Below are positions 12,729 to 23,790 of a DNA stretch of 64,000 nt, piece after piece. The stretch comes from Mallotus nudiflorus. Lineage: Eukaryota > Streptophyta > Magnoliopsida > Malpighiales > Euphorbiaceae. The position numbers and the translations under genes are program-made. The stretch is taken from positions 434,001 to 498,000 of the forward strand of contig CANTUR010000340.1 of the NCBI GenBank assembly GCA_947683625.1, in the 5' to 3' direction. Positions within the stretch are counted from its first letter, which is position 1; each line of letters begins with the position of its first letter. The notes under the pieces were generated by a model. It was not told where the DNA came from, searched no databases, and saw only the letters and a list, made by a program, of their open reading frames with translations.

Positions 12729-13886
12729 TATTTAATTTAATATCTCATTTTTTTTATTAATTATATAACCATTAAATAACAAATTTCAAATATATTATTT
12801 TTTATGTTACGACTTCAATGACATATATATCTGTCACCAAAGTTCTTTTCTTTATTTATGTATTTTTAAAATAAAACATAGCAATGGATAGTCCAATTCG
12901 TCACTAATTAACGCGGATTGAAAATTCTAATAGACAAAATTATTAGAGATTAGTTACTATCTACTGCTAATATAAACTTAATGATGAAACCATCGCTAGA
13001 TTAATTAATAACCTCATTTTCTCCATGATCTTTTATCGTTGCTAATTTGTCACTAGTTTAATTTAGCTACAAATTGGATGGTCAGCTTAACCCTTCTCAT
13101 TCTGTTCCTTGATATCCCTCTTTATGCATTTTCTACTTGCCAAAAAATCCATAAGCTACATCGTCAATCTAGAAAGAAGTGCACTAATCTTTTTTTTCCA
13201 ATTCTTGGGGCAAAAGTCTTTGCTAGATAGTTTTTTGGCCTTACATTCAACACGAACATAAATAATAAAGAACCCGAGATCGCATAATATCCATGATGGA
13301 AGGCTTATGCAATGGGCCAAGCACTAGCGAGCAATTTTTTCTAAGGGTGTCGATAGATATAGCGGATTGTTATGGAGTGACCCGTATTTTTTAGTATTTT
13401 TTTTATAAAATTGCCTCTTACTTATATAGAGGATAATTTTTTTTATTGGCTTTTTAATAATATCCTTCTTCTTATTATTTTAAGTGCCCATTTCAAAGCG
13501 GACCACTACAGAAAACATTTCTATTTTGCTAAATAGTTTAAGCCAAAATTGTTCTTCAGGTTTATTATTATTTTGTGACTCAATATTGTTCTAGATAATG
13601 GAAGGTGGAATTTTAACAGGAGGTGGAAGTGCTCTCTTTTCAACTATAATAATTAAACTAGTCAACTAAACTAATCTGATTCCACTACAAACACAATCAA
13701 AATTGCTATCATTGTGTTTTTCCTAGTAGTTTCATTTTTCGAAATTTCCACAGCTAAATCTTATAGCCTTGTCATTGACTTCAAATTTCCATCATTAGCC
13801 ATTGACTTGCAATTCAATGTGAACTTATTTTAAGCACTCAATCCTTCACATCACATTTTGCTCCACAAGAAATCATCCAAGAATTA
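12552..13886. other. Non-coding stretch upstream of the receptor-like protein pseudogene
   Basis: It contains a (TA)n tract at 12676-12722. At 12885-13075 are short motifs such as cgtcactaatta and cgttgctaatttgtcactag, which resemble subterminal repeats of CACTA (En/Spm) elements. The last 400 bp before ATG 13887 would hold the former promoter. No CACTA terminus with a matching partner was found. Confidence 0.35.
12676..12722 (+). repeat. (TA)n microsatellite
   Basis: About 23 TA units in non-coding DNA. Confidence 0.95.
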
Positions 13887-14713
13887 ATGGCAAAGCTATG
13901 CTTTTTGGTCTTCTTATTCATATTCTTATTCTTGACCCCTTGCCTTTCATGCCCTGATGATCACAAACAAGCCCTTCTCCAATTTAAATCCTTCATCATC
14001 AATACGCTTAACTCTTCTTGTTCTTCTGAGTATTCTCTTTTTGGTTTGGATTCTTGGACTTCAATATCAGATTGTTGCCAATGGGAAATGGTGGGCTGCA
14101 GAGACAACTCAACTTCAAGATCAGTGATAGCTCTTTATCTTAATTCCCTTGTTCCATCTGAGAACCCAATACCAATACCCTCATCAGCTTTGTCACCTCT
14201 CTTTCGCATTCGTAGCTTGATGTTTCTTGAAATATCTTCAAATCATTTCATGGGTGAAATTCCAACTCACATGTTTACCAATCTTACCATGTTGGTTCAT
14301 CTAGAAATGATGCTCAATAATTCTACCGGCCCATTCCCCCGTAGATTTTTCACTTGAAGTATCTTCAGTATCTTGATATGAGTAGCAACCTACTTACTGG
14401 TATGCTAAGCATGGATGTGGCATCTCCGAAGAACTTGAGGGTATTGAAGTTGGATGTAATTCTATAGAAGGAATTATTCCTTAAGAAATTAGAAACCTCA
14501 TAAAGTTACAGCAGCTGAGCCTCCGAGGCAACTACTTCATTGGTAGGATTCCATCTTTTGTTCTATATCTAGAGGTACTACAAGTATTGGAATTATGAGA
14601 CAATGCTTTATCAATGGATATTCCTACTAATATAGGTGATCTAACCAACCTGACTACTCTGGCCTTGAGCAATAATAGGATAACTTGATGAATTCCATCA
14701 TCTATTCAGAAAC
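13887..14713 (+). pseudogene. RLP pseudogene, 5' segment (signal peptide, LRR-NT, first LRRs)
   Basis: ATG 13887 opens 156 codons ending at TGA 14355-14357. The protein begins with a hydrophobic leader, then SCPDDHKQALLQFKSF and a Cys-Cys-Trp motif typical of LRRNT_2. A frameshift near 14352 moves the continuation LKYLQYLDMSSNLLTG into another frame. A second shift near 14455 and further stops follow. The segment ends in IPSSIQKL, which continues as SKLKILRLQD at 19407 after the copia insertion. Confidence 0.88.
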
Positions 14714-15023
14714 TGATGACAATAACAATTTGCTATCAAAAGCTATTCTAGAAAATTTTAAATATATTTTATTTGTATGGTGAAGCTTTATTTTAGTAAA
14801 ATAAAAAAACTTTATTACATATGTTGCATGGTGGAGAATAGTTTTGCCAACATTAAATCTTCTTAATTAAGGTTTATTTTTTATATATTGTTATAAGTTG
14901 TTATATATTCTTGTAGTATAAATATATGAACAAAAGAATGAAAATAATGCAGTGAGAGTTGCCTACATTTCAATAGATCTCTTCTCTCAAATATTTTATT
15001 TCCTTCCCCTAATTTTACCAACA
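14714..15023 (+). repeat. 5' LTR of copia 1
   Basis: It is 310 bp, TGATGACAATAAC to CCAACA, and directly followed by the PBS. The first 35 bp differ from the 3' LTR more than the rest does. Confidence 0.93.
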
Positions 15024-15142
15024 ATTGGTATCAGAGCAAAGAAAGTTTTTTTTCTTTGATCCTTGAGAAGTTGTGAGTAAAAAAATTAGGAAACTCTTCA
15101 TTAAACCTTAAACATTCAAACAAACAAAAAAACACGTGAAAT

Positions 15143-16102
15143 ATGGCTACAAGTTATAGTAGCATTTTAGGCTCAACTCCTATTTTCACAGGAGAAAATT
15201 ATAATACTTGGTCTGTTAAAATGCAAGCTTACCTTAAGGGTTTGCTACTTTGGGAAGCAGTGGAAAAAGAAATGGAGACTGACTTGCTAGTAAATCCAAA
15301 TTTGAATCAGATAAAGACTTATGAAGAAAGGGTTTCTAGAGCTTTGAGTACCCTCCATGCAGTAGTTGATGAAACCATTTTTACAAGAATAATGGCCTGT
15401 GAAACTGCTAAGCAAGTATAGGATAAGTAGAGAACGAAGTTCCAAATGAGTGATAAAACAAAAAAATGCAGATATTCAATATAAGAAAGGAATTTGAGCT
15501 TCTCATAATGAAAGAGACTAAAAATGTAAGGTTTACATTAACAGAGTCATGAAGGTAGTAAACCAGATCAGGCTAATGGGAGAATAATTACTTGAAAAAA
15601 GAATCATAGAGAAGGTGATAGTGACTCTGCCATAGAGGTTTAAAGAAAATATTTCCTCTCTTGAGGATACTTGGGACTTATCCATACTCTCTCTAACTGA
15701 GCTTGTAAATGCTCTACAAGCTGTAGAGTAAAGAAAAGCATTTAAGGAGGAGGAGAAGTCAACATAAGGGGCTTTTATAGCTTCTCAAAGCTCTAAGCAA
15801 GCTGAGTCCAGTGGGAAAAGAAGTTTTAATAGAAAAAATAGAAAGGAGAAGAAAAATCAACAAGGAAATAGCAAAAGAAGCAGAGCGAAGTATCCACCAT
15901 GTCCTCATTATAAAATGACTAATCATAGTGAAGATTATTGTTGGATAAGACCAGGAGTTCAATGTAGGGGTTGTAAACAGTTTAGACACATTGAGAGGTT
16001 CTATCCAACTAATAAATACCAACAACATCAAGTACAACTAGCTCAAATTAATGAAGGTACTCAAAATCAAGAAGAGAAGTTGTTTACTACTTACTATTAT
16101 TG
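15143..16102 (+). pseudogene. gag pseudogene of copia 1
   Basis: It starts at ATG 15143 with FTGENYNTWSVKMQAYLKG, the usual N-terminal gag block of plant copia elements (DUF4219/UBN2 type). A TAG stops it at about codon 93, and the remainder is spread over frames. A Cys/His cluster near 15900-16000 (CPHYK, DYCWI, CRGCKQFRHIERFY) represents the zinc-knuckle region. It would form the virus-like particle shell. Confidence 0.85.
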
Positions 16103-16109
16103 AAGAAAG

Positions 16110-19094
16110 TTTAGTAGCAGCTCAGAATCCTAATGAATGGCTCATTAAAAGTGATGCACACATCATATGACTTCAACATTATAGAGTTTTAAGACTTTGG
16201 ATAAGAGTTATTATTCCAAAGTGAGGATTAAAGATGGCAGATTAGTTGATGCCAAAAGGAAGGGCTCTGTGTTGGTGTAAACACATTTAGTACAAATTTA
16301 ATTGTTGATGTTTTATTTATACCTGAAATCACGTACAATTTGCTAAGTATTGGTCAATTGCTTGATAAGAACTACAATTTTTTTTCAAAAACAAAAGGTG
16401 TGAAGGTTTTTATCCAAATGGTGTTAAACTTTTTTTTTGTCAAAATGAGAAATATAAGTTTTTCTTTTGAATGGGATCAAACAAAAATTCAAGCTCTCAC
16501 TACTATTATAAATGAAAATGTCCTTTATCACAAAAGGTTTGGTCATACAAGTTATTCTTCTATAAAGCTTATTCAGCGTAAAAGCATGGTGGTTAATATG
16601 CCTTCTGTACAAGAGAACGTTACTGTGTGTGATACCTATCAATTTGGAAAATTAAGTCAGATGTCATTTCTTGTCAATCAAGCTTAGAGAGCTAATAAGA
16701 AGTTGCAACTAGTTCATACAGATGTATGTGGACCTATGAGTGTTGCTTCACATGGTGGAAGCAAATATTTTCTTCTCTTTATTAATGATTATACTAGGTT
16801 TTGCTGGGTTTATTTTCTTTAACAAAAATCAGAGGTCTTCACTATGTTTCAAAAATTTAAAGCAATAGTAGAGAATCACAGTGCTAAGTTTATTAAGACT
16901 TTAAGGTCTGATAATGGCACAAAATACACATCTCATGAATTTGAAACTTTTTTGCATAAGTCAGGCATCCATCATCAATTAATAGTCACTTATACCCCTT
17001 AATAAAATGGTGTGAGTGAAAGGAAAAATAAGTCAGTCATGAACATGTCAAGATGCTTACTATTCAAGAAGGAAATGCCAAAGCAATTATGGGTAGAAAC
17101 AACCAATACAATAATTTATCTACAAAATAGGCTTCCTACCAAAGCTCTAAATGAAAAAATTCCTTATGAGGCTTAGTTCAGAGTTAAAAGCATTTTTTGC
17201 TCATTTCAAAGTCTTTGGCAGTCTCTGTTATTCTCTTGTTCCTCAAGCCAATAGAGACAAACTTGATAAAATAGTTGAAGTTGGAGTACTTGTTGGGTAC
17301 ATCAGTGCCTCTAAAGGTTATAGAATTTTAAATCCTAAAACTTAGCAGGAGTATGTTAAAAGAAGTGTGATGGTTGATGAAAATGCTACTTGGAATTGGG
17401 AACAACATAAACCAAGCTCCTTTCATCAAGTTTCCAATTTTGGAGACATTCCACAAGAACAAGATTCAACTTCAGAAGGTGAAGGGTTATATGAGAGGAT
17501 AATAGTGAGAGGAACCAAAACACTTTAAGACATATACAATAAGTACAATGTGGCATTGTTTGAACCTCAAGATGTTGATACATCTTTGAAGCATCCTGAA
17601 TGGAGAGCAACTATGGAGGAGGAGTTAAAGATGATATACAAGAATGAAACTTGGAAGCTTGTAGACAGACCTTGCAACAAGAATGTAATTGAAGTAAAGT
17701 GGGTATTTAAGCTCAAGTACAATGCAGATGGCTCCATTAACAAGCATAAAGCAAGATTGGTAGTGAAAGGGTATGTTCAACAAACTGGAATAGATTTTAC
17801 TGAGACATTTGCACATGTAGCAAGATTTGACACAATTAGATTGCTTTTAGCAATCTTAGCTCATAAATGATGGAAAGTATTTCAGATGGATGTAAAGTCA
17901 GCCTTTTTGAATGGAGTTTTAAAATAGGAGATTTACATTGAGCAGTCAGAAGGGTTCATCAGCAAAGATAAGCCTGATAAAGTATTTTTGCTAAATAAAG
18001 CACTTTATGGCTTGAAACAGGCACCAAGAGCTTGGTATTCCATAATTGATTATTATCTATTGAAACTGGGATTCATTAGAAGCTGTAATGAAGTAACTTT
18101 ATATGTGAAGCATGAACATCATGAGATTCTAATAGCTTCCATTTATATAGATGACATTTTAGTGACTAGAAGCAATGATAATGTTGTGAGGCAATTCAAA
18201 ATACAGATGAAGGAGGTTTTTAAGATGAATGATCTTGGAGAGATGTCTTACTTTCTTGGCATAGAGATTAAGCAATTTTCAAAGGGAATTTTTATTTCTC
18301 AGAGGAAGTATGCTAATGAAATTCTTAAGAAGTTTGAAATTGAAAATAGTAAGTTTGTGAGTACACCTACTGTCCAAGGAGAAAAGTTGAAGAAAGAAGA
18401 TGGTTCTAGTCCTTTTAATGCATTAATCTATAGAAGCTTGGTTGATCTATATGGAACTGGACGAGACACTATGTTTACCACTAGTGTGTTGTAAAGATTT
18501 ATGCATTCACCTATAGAATTGCATTTCAAAGCTGCTAAAAGGGTTTTAAGGTACATTTAGAGTATCATTGATCTTGGGATCTTTCACAGACAGTCTACCG
18601 CCTTTAATCTTATAGGTTTTATTGATAGTGACTGGGCAAGATCTCAAGATGATATAAAGAGCACCTTAGGCTATTGTTTCACATTTGGTTCTAGTGTGTT
18701 TTGCTAGAGTTTAAAAAAATAAAGTAGTGTAGTTCAGTCAACGGCATAAGTTGAATACATTGTTGCCTCAGCTGTTGTTAACTAGGTTTTGTGGATCAAA
18801 AAAATTCTTAAAGATTTAATGTTCAAGCAATCCAAAGCAACAATTATTCTATATAACAATAAGTCAGCTATTGCTATGGTCAAAAATCCAATTTTCCATG
18901 GAAAAACTAAGCATATTAAGATTAAATTTCATGCTATTAGAGAGTCAGAACGAGAAAAGGAGGTTCAATTAATGCATTGTGATGCTAAGGATCAGTTAGC
19001 TGACATTTTCACTAAAGGATTACAGAAGTCTAGGTTTGAAACTCTAAGAGAAAAGTTAGGAGTTTGTAACAGCTCTTACATTAAGGAGGAGTGA
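16110..19094 (+). pseudogene. pol pseudogene of copia 1 (integrase, RT, RNase H)
   Basis: In order: a GAG-pre-integrase-like block (NVLYHKRFGHTSYSSIKL, near 16510); the integrase core with HTDVCGPM and LRSDNGTKYTS (16710-16930); RT starting at KWVFKLKYNADGS (about 17698), with QMDVKSAFLNG, ALYGLKQAPRAWY and the YIDD catalytic box (about 18150); and RNase H with ADIFTKGLQ near the end (TGA 19092-19094). TAG, TAA and TGA codons interrupt it repeatedly. The last codons overlap the start of the 3' LTR, which is common in copia. Confidence 0.9.
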
Positions 19095-19401
19095 TGTCAG
19101 TAATAATTTATTGTCAAGTGTTGTTCTAGAAAATTTTAAATATATTTTATTTGTATGGTGAAGCTTTATTTTGGTAAAACAAAAAAATATATTACGAAAT
19201 AGTGTTGCATGGTGGAGAATAGTTTTGCCAAATTAAATCTTCTTAATTAAGGTTTATTTGTTATATATTGTTATAAGTTGTTACATATTCTTGTAGTATA
19301 AACTTGAACAAAAAAATGAAAATAATGCAGTGAGAGTTGCCTGCATTTTAATATATCTCTTCTCTCAAATATTTTCTTTCCTTCCTCTAATTTTACCAAC
19401 A
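19092..19401 (+). repeat. 3' LTR of copia 1
   Basis: It is 310 bp, TGATGTCAGTAAT to CCAACA, preceded by the PPT. The RLP reading frame resumes at the TSD. Confidence 0.93.
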
Positions 19402-19667
19402 AAAACTGAGCAAATTGAAGATTCTTCGATTGCAAGACAACTTAATTTTTGGAATAATACCGACATGGTTCTTTGATATCGAGAGTCTGGAGGAGCTGTT
19501 TCTTAAAGGCAATAATTTGACTTGGGATAACAATATAGAGTTAGTACTAAAATCTAACTTGACTCGATTATTGTTGAAATCATGCAGACTTGCAGGACAA
19601 ATCCTATAATGGATTTTGATGTAGAAAGCTCTCAATATTTTGGATTTGAGTGAGAATATGCTATACC

Positions 19668-19970
19668 GCTAAAAGGACTTCCGCTCCCTACTCAAGAAAA
19701 ACCTTCATTACAGAATAGGGCACTTTCTGCTACAAGGTGATGCCTTTTCTTTTGGTCTAAACAAAGAAGAAATCGGCGAACTCCAGAGAGAGGGGAAGGG
19801 CAGAGAAGTAAACCATCCAGAGAGGGATGATGCCCTGGTCACCGCATCGCGTTCTTGAGATGCAGTTCGGTTGGCCAGGTAAAGGGAAGAGGTGAAGTGG
19901 GTCCCTTTGCTGTCGCTTTACTTGAAGTCCAGCTTACTTCAAATGAAGGATAAGCTATCGGCTTTGGGAT
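19668..19970. other. GC-richer insert, probable organellar (mitochondrial) DNA fragment
   Basis: The RLP frame fails after LDLSENMLY (about 19662) and is followed by roughly 300 bp of clearly higher GC content (near 48 percent by eye) than its surroundings (about 30 percent). Its texture, for example ggcgaactccagagagaggg and tgggtccctttgctgtcgct, looks like plant mitochondrial intergenic DNA. It shares no match with the retroelements here. The call is by composition and recall only. The right edge meets the LTR-like repeat near 19972. Confidence 0.4.
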
Positions 19971-20243
19971 ATATTCATACAATATTCAAAGATAAGTCTC
20001 TTACTAAAATAACATTCTACAGATACAATACACTACTACTGTAATTTTCTAGAATACAACAAAAGTTCAGATAAATAATTTACATAATCTAGCCGGGGTT
20101 TAAGAAGTCCGATATAGAGGTCTACTACTGAGGTCTGACGATGAAGAATCTCCTGAAAAGAAAATATTGAGGGGAATCAGACCTTACTAAGTGAATTATT
20201 ATAATATATATATACATTCAATATAAACTATATACAATTAGAC

Positions 20244-20275
<32 letters not shown>

Positions 20276-21451
20276 TACACGCATTTCACACAAATGTCAA
20301 ACTTTGCTTTTATATATATATATATATTGCTATTATGTAATGGCAATGATAAAAATAAATATTAAATAATAATATATTAAAATAATTAAAAATCCATAAA
20401 ATCAATAATAAATCACAATATAATTTATTTAAACATCAAAACACTAAATATACTTATTTTCACATTAATAAAATAAAAATCTCTATTAATTTATATAATA
20501 TTAATAAAATCCTAATTTTTCAAATATTCAACATAAAATAGTCAAATTCACATTTAATTACTCAAACAGTTTAAATTTATAATATAAATAGTTAATCACA
20601 AAAATAGTAAATAATTTATTATTTGAATATATTTTCAAAAATTAGTATTAATTAGTTAAAAATAGTAAATAATTTATAAAAAAAATAGTTTAATACCATA
20701 TAAAATTCTAAAATCATTTAAAACATATTTTTTAACTATATTTTCAATAAAAACACACAATTAACCTATATATCCAAAAATCACATAATATTAATAATTT
20801 CTCAAAAATTATATAACTTCACCAAAAATTATTTTATAAATTCTAAAATTATTAACTTAAATTAATAACACTAACTAACTCAAATTTTCATCTAAAATAA
20901 TTAATTAAAATAATCATAAAAATTTCAATTTTAATATTAAAATATTAAAAAAATACCCATTAATCAAATTAATTCAAAAAAATATACAAAAAATATTTTT
21001 GAGAAGCTTAAGCTACATACAACAACAATCTAAAAGCAAAAAATTCATGGATCAAACCCAAAAATTAAATAAAAATTCAAAACCATAAGATACATAAACT
21101 AAAAATTGGACATTACTAAAAAATGACTAAATTTAAGCTCAAACAGAGCTTGGAACTAGACTCACCAATGCTCAAGGGTTCCAAAGAGTCCAAGAATGTG
21201 AGCTCTCATGGCCAGAACTCATTGGCATCCATGGAAACTTATCTCGGTTTCTCCCATTTTTTGGCAACTCTGACGACTTCTGGTGGTGGAGGATGACGGC
21301 TAGAGGTGGCTAAAGGTGGTGGTGGTGGTTGCTGGTGGCTCTAGTGGTGTGGTGGTTCATCGAGTGAAGGAAGGAAAATGGTGTGAGAAGAAAAAGAAAA
21401 TAAAAAGGAAGAAGATGAATACCCATTTATTTTTATGTTATGATGCACTTT

Positions 21452-21455
<4 letters not shown>

Positions 21456-21547
<92 letters not shown>
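21456..21547 (+). repeat. (AT)n microsatellite, about 46 units
   Basis: Uninterrupted dinucleotide array inside LTR-like copy 2, followed by a short CA-rich transition. Confidence 0.95.
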
Positions 21548-21550
<3 letters not shown>

Positions 21551-21603
21551 ATCACACACACTTATATATACACATACACAGCACAACACACTAACACACT
21601 AAC

Positions 21604-21677
<74 letters not shown>
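21604..21677 (+). repeat. (AAT)n microsatellite, about 24 units
   Basis: Trinucleotide array in LTR-like copy 2. Copy 1 also has an (AAT)n array on the plus strand at 184-228, although the two copies face opposite ways, so the arrays probably arose independently. Confidence 0.95.
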
Positions 21678-21679
<2 letters not shown>

Positions 21680-21889
21680 AAATGAGTTTGAATACTTTAA
21701 ATAATAAAACTCACAAATTAATTATTTTATGTAAATAAAATATTTATAATAAAATAAATGAATAATATACACAACTCATGATAATATATAAATAAAATTT
21801 AAAATTTTATTAACACTGTATATCCCAAAATAATTTTATATTATTTAAAATATCGGGTCATTATAGTCAAGCCACAACATTCATATTTA

Positions 21890-22348
21890 CTCCTTACTAG
21901 ATTTTTCAAAGAGCCACCTTTCTAGTGAAATCCCCACATCGTTAGGTTATTTAAAGGGTTTAAAGCTGCTGAATATTTCATATAACCATCTCTCTGGTGA
22001 GATACCAAAAAGTTTTGGTGGTTTAGAGAGAGTAGAAAGCCTAGACTTGTCACACAATAGGCTATCAGGCTCAATTCCCCGCAAGCTATCAAGGTTACAA
22101 GAACTTACTACTTTAGATGTAAGCAATAACAACTTCAACGGCTAGATTCCGATGGGAGGCCAAATGGATGCAATGGATGATCCAAACCGTTATGCCAATA
22201 ACAGTGGATTATATGGCATCGAAATTAAGGTGCCATGTCCAACAGAACAATCACCTGCACCTCCGGAGCCACAAGATAAGGAACCATCATTTTTATGGAC
22301 AGAACTGGGCATTGGATATTCAGCTGGCCTTGTGGCATCAGTAGTAAT
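21890..22348 (+). pseudogene. RLP pseudogene, 3' LRRs, juxtamembrane region and start of membrane helix
   Basis: The open frame reads the last canonical LRRs of an RLP (SLGYLKGLKLLNISYNHLSG and ESLDLSHNRLSGSIP). A TAG follows NNNFNG, then IPMGGQMD, NSGLYG, a Pro/Glu-rich stretch, and the membrane segment GYSAGLVASVVII. It is cut at 22348 by the second copia element. The remaining FFTGLIRWLPLQ and the basic tail are found at 27545-27626, ending in TGA. Confidence 0.88.
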
Positions 22349-22840
22349 TATTGGTTTTGGCCAAATGTGGAATCCCACATCTATTGCTTTTAAGCAATAA
22401 GGAATTTTTTTTGTTATAAAAGAAACCTTCCCTTTAAGTTAACTTATCCCACAAAATATTAGCCTTTTTAAATATTTAGACTATTTGTATTCTTTCTTTC
22501 TCTTTTGTAATATTTCCTCATTTAGTGAAATATTATTTTTGTAGTTTCCGAAGACATATGAATAATTGGCCAAACCTCGTTAAATTTTGGTGTTCTATTT
22601 AATAGCTATTGTCGGGTATAGTTATTATTAATTATTGTGCTATTAAAATTACTTATCTTGGTAAAATTTTGTATAAGAAGAGTGGTTTTTAAGTGGGACC
22701 ATTGTGACCCCTCCACTCTTTCCTAAGAATATACCTTAGGGTGATTTTTAGTATAATTATTTATACTCTAGTCATCTGTGGAATAGTTCTCAAGGTGATT
22801 TTTGTTATTATTGGTGGAAATTAACCCGAATTCTATAACA
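22349..22840 (+). repeat. 5' LTR of copia 2
   Basis: It is 492 bp. The terminal TG has become TA. It is followed by the PBS remnant. Confidence 0.92.
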
Positions 22841-23048
22841 ATTAGTATCAAAGCTCTTGGTTTATTTTAGTATGCTCTGTGGTTGTGACTTAAGCTGATC
22901 TTCCACATCAAAAAAAAAATTCTTGGGCTTATTGGCATTCTGCATCGACAGCTATTAAATAGAATTTGTAGCAGAAATCGTAAATGGTACAAAAGTATCC
23001 ACATCAACGTCAATAGCCTCTTCATCTTCAATTTTAGCAAGAAATGCT

Positions 23049-23790
23049 ATGACAAATATTAGATTTGCAGTGGAGATTTTTGATGGCACTGGTCATTTTG
23101 GCATATGGCAAAGTGAGGTTCTAAATGCCCTTTTTCAGTAAGGTATAGACATTGCTATTAAAGGAGAGAAACCAGTTGATGTTGAGGAGAAAGAATGGAA
23201 GGTGATCAATAGATTAGCATGTGGTACAATTTGATCGTGTCTTTTTAAAGAGCAAAATTATGCATTTTCTAAAGAAACTTTTGCAAGTAAATTATGGAAG
23301 GCACTAGAGGAGAAATTCTTGAAGAAAAGCAGTTAGAACAAACTTTACATGAAAAAGAGATTGTTTCACTTCAATTATGTCCTAGGTACCATAATGAATG
23401 ATCACATTACTAGCTTTAATCAGTTGGTAACTGATTTGATGAATATGGACGTGTCTTTTAATGATGAAGATCTAGCTCTGATGTTGGTAGGCTCACTTCC
23501 TGATGAGTTTAAGTATCTTGAAACTACTCTACTTCATGGGAAAGTTGTTATGTCTCTAAGTGAAGTAATTACAGCCTTGTATAGTTATGAATTCCTAAAG
23601 GAAGAAAAGCAAGAAAATACAAGTGTTGAAGCAAAAGCTCTTGTTATCAGAGGCAGTTCACGGAGTTAGAATAAAGGAAGAAGAGGGAGATCAAAGTCAA
23701 AGTCCAAACTAAGCAAAGATCAATGTGCCTTTTATAGAGAAAAAAGGCACTGGAAGAAAGATTGTCCCAAGCTAAGGACAAAGGCAAATC
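23049..23790 (+). pseudogene. gag pseudogene of copia 2
   Basis: It opens MTNIRFAVEIFDGTGHFGIWQ, the usual start block of Tork-type gag. Stops fall at about 23140, 23233 and 23334, then the frame is open at 23349-23669 (LFHFNYVLGTIMNDHITSFN, then LVGSLPDEFKYLETTLL). The zinc knuckle near 23723 reads CAFYREKRHWKKDC, so the second Cys of CCHC is Tyr here. Confidence 0.85.

Larger units (their letters stand above)
14714..19401 (+). mobile_element. Ty1/copia retrotransposon 1, inserted in an RLP LRR codon
   Basis: The two 310-bp LTRs (14714-15023 and 19092-19401) start TGATG and end TTTTACCAACA. The PBS TGGTATCAGAGC (15026-15037) matches initiator tRNA-Met use. The PPT AAGGAGGAG (19083-19091) abuts the 3' LTR. 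TSDs are GAAAC (14709-14713) and AAAAC (19402-19406), one mismatch. Gene order gag, zinc knuckle, integrase, RT, RNase H is that of copia. Several stops and about 10 percent LTR divergence by eye show it is an old, dead copy. Confidence 0.95.
19975..21868 (-). repeat. AT-rich LTR-like repeat, copy 2 (minus orientation)
   Basis: The reverse complement matches copy 1: compare 20050-20290 with 6250-6520 and 20400-20700 with 960-1300. It starts on the minus strand near 21868 (tgacccgatatt) and stops matching near 19972, about 175 bp short of copy 1's 3' end. It lacks about 1 kb of the middle of copy 1. It sits inside the RLP pseudogene. No TSD was found. Confidence 0.6.

Noticed and set aside
13506..13520. 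cactacagaaaacat, a CACTA-like terminus
   Set aside because: No inverted TAGTG-ending partner with matching sequence or 3-bp TSD was found in the window.
21316..21594. 92-codon frame with Val-rich start and Tyr/Ile repeats
   Set aside because: It lies antisense in LTR-like repeat copy 2 and is mostly the (AT)n microsatellite.
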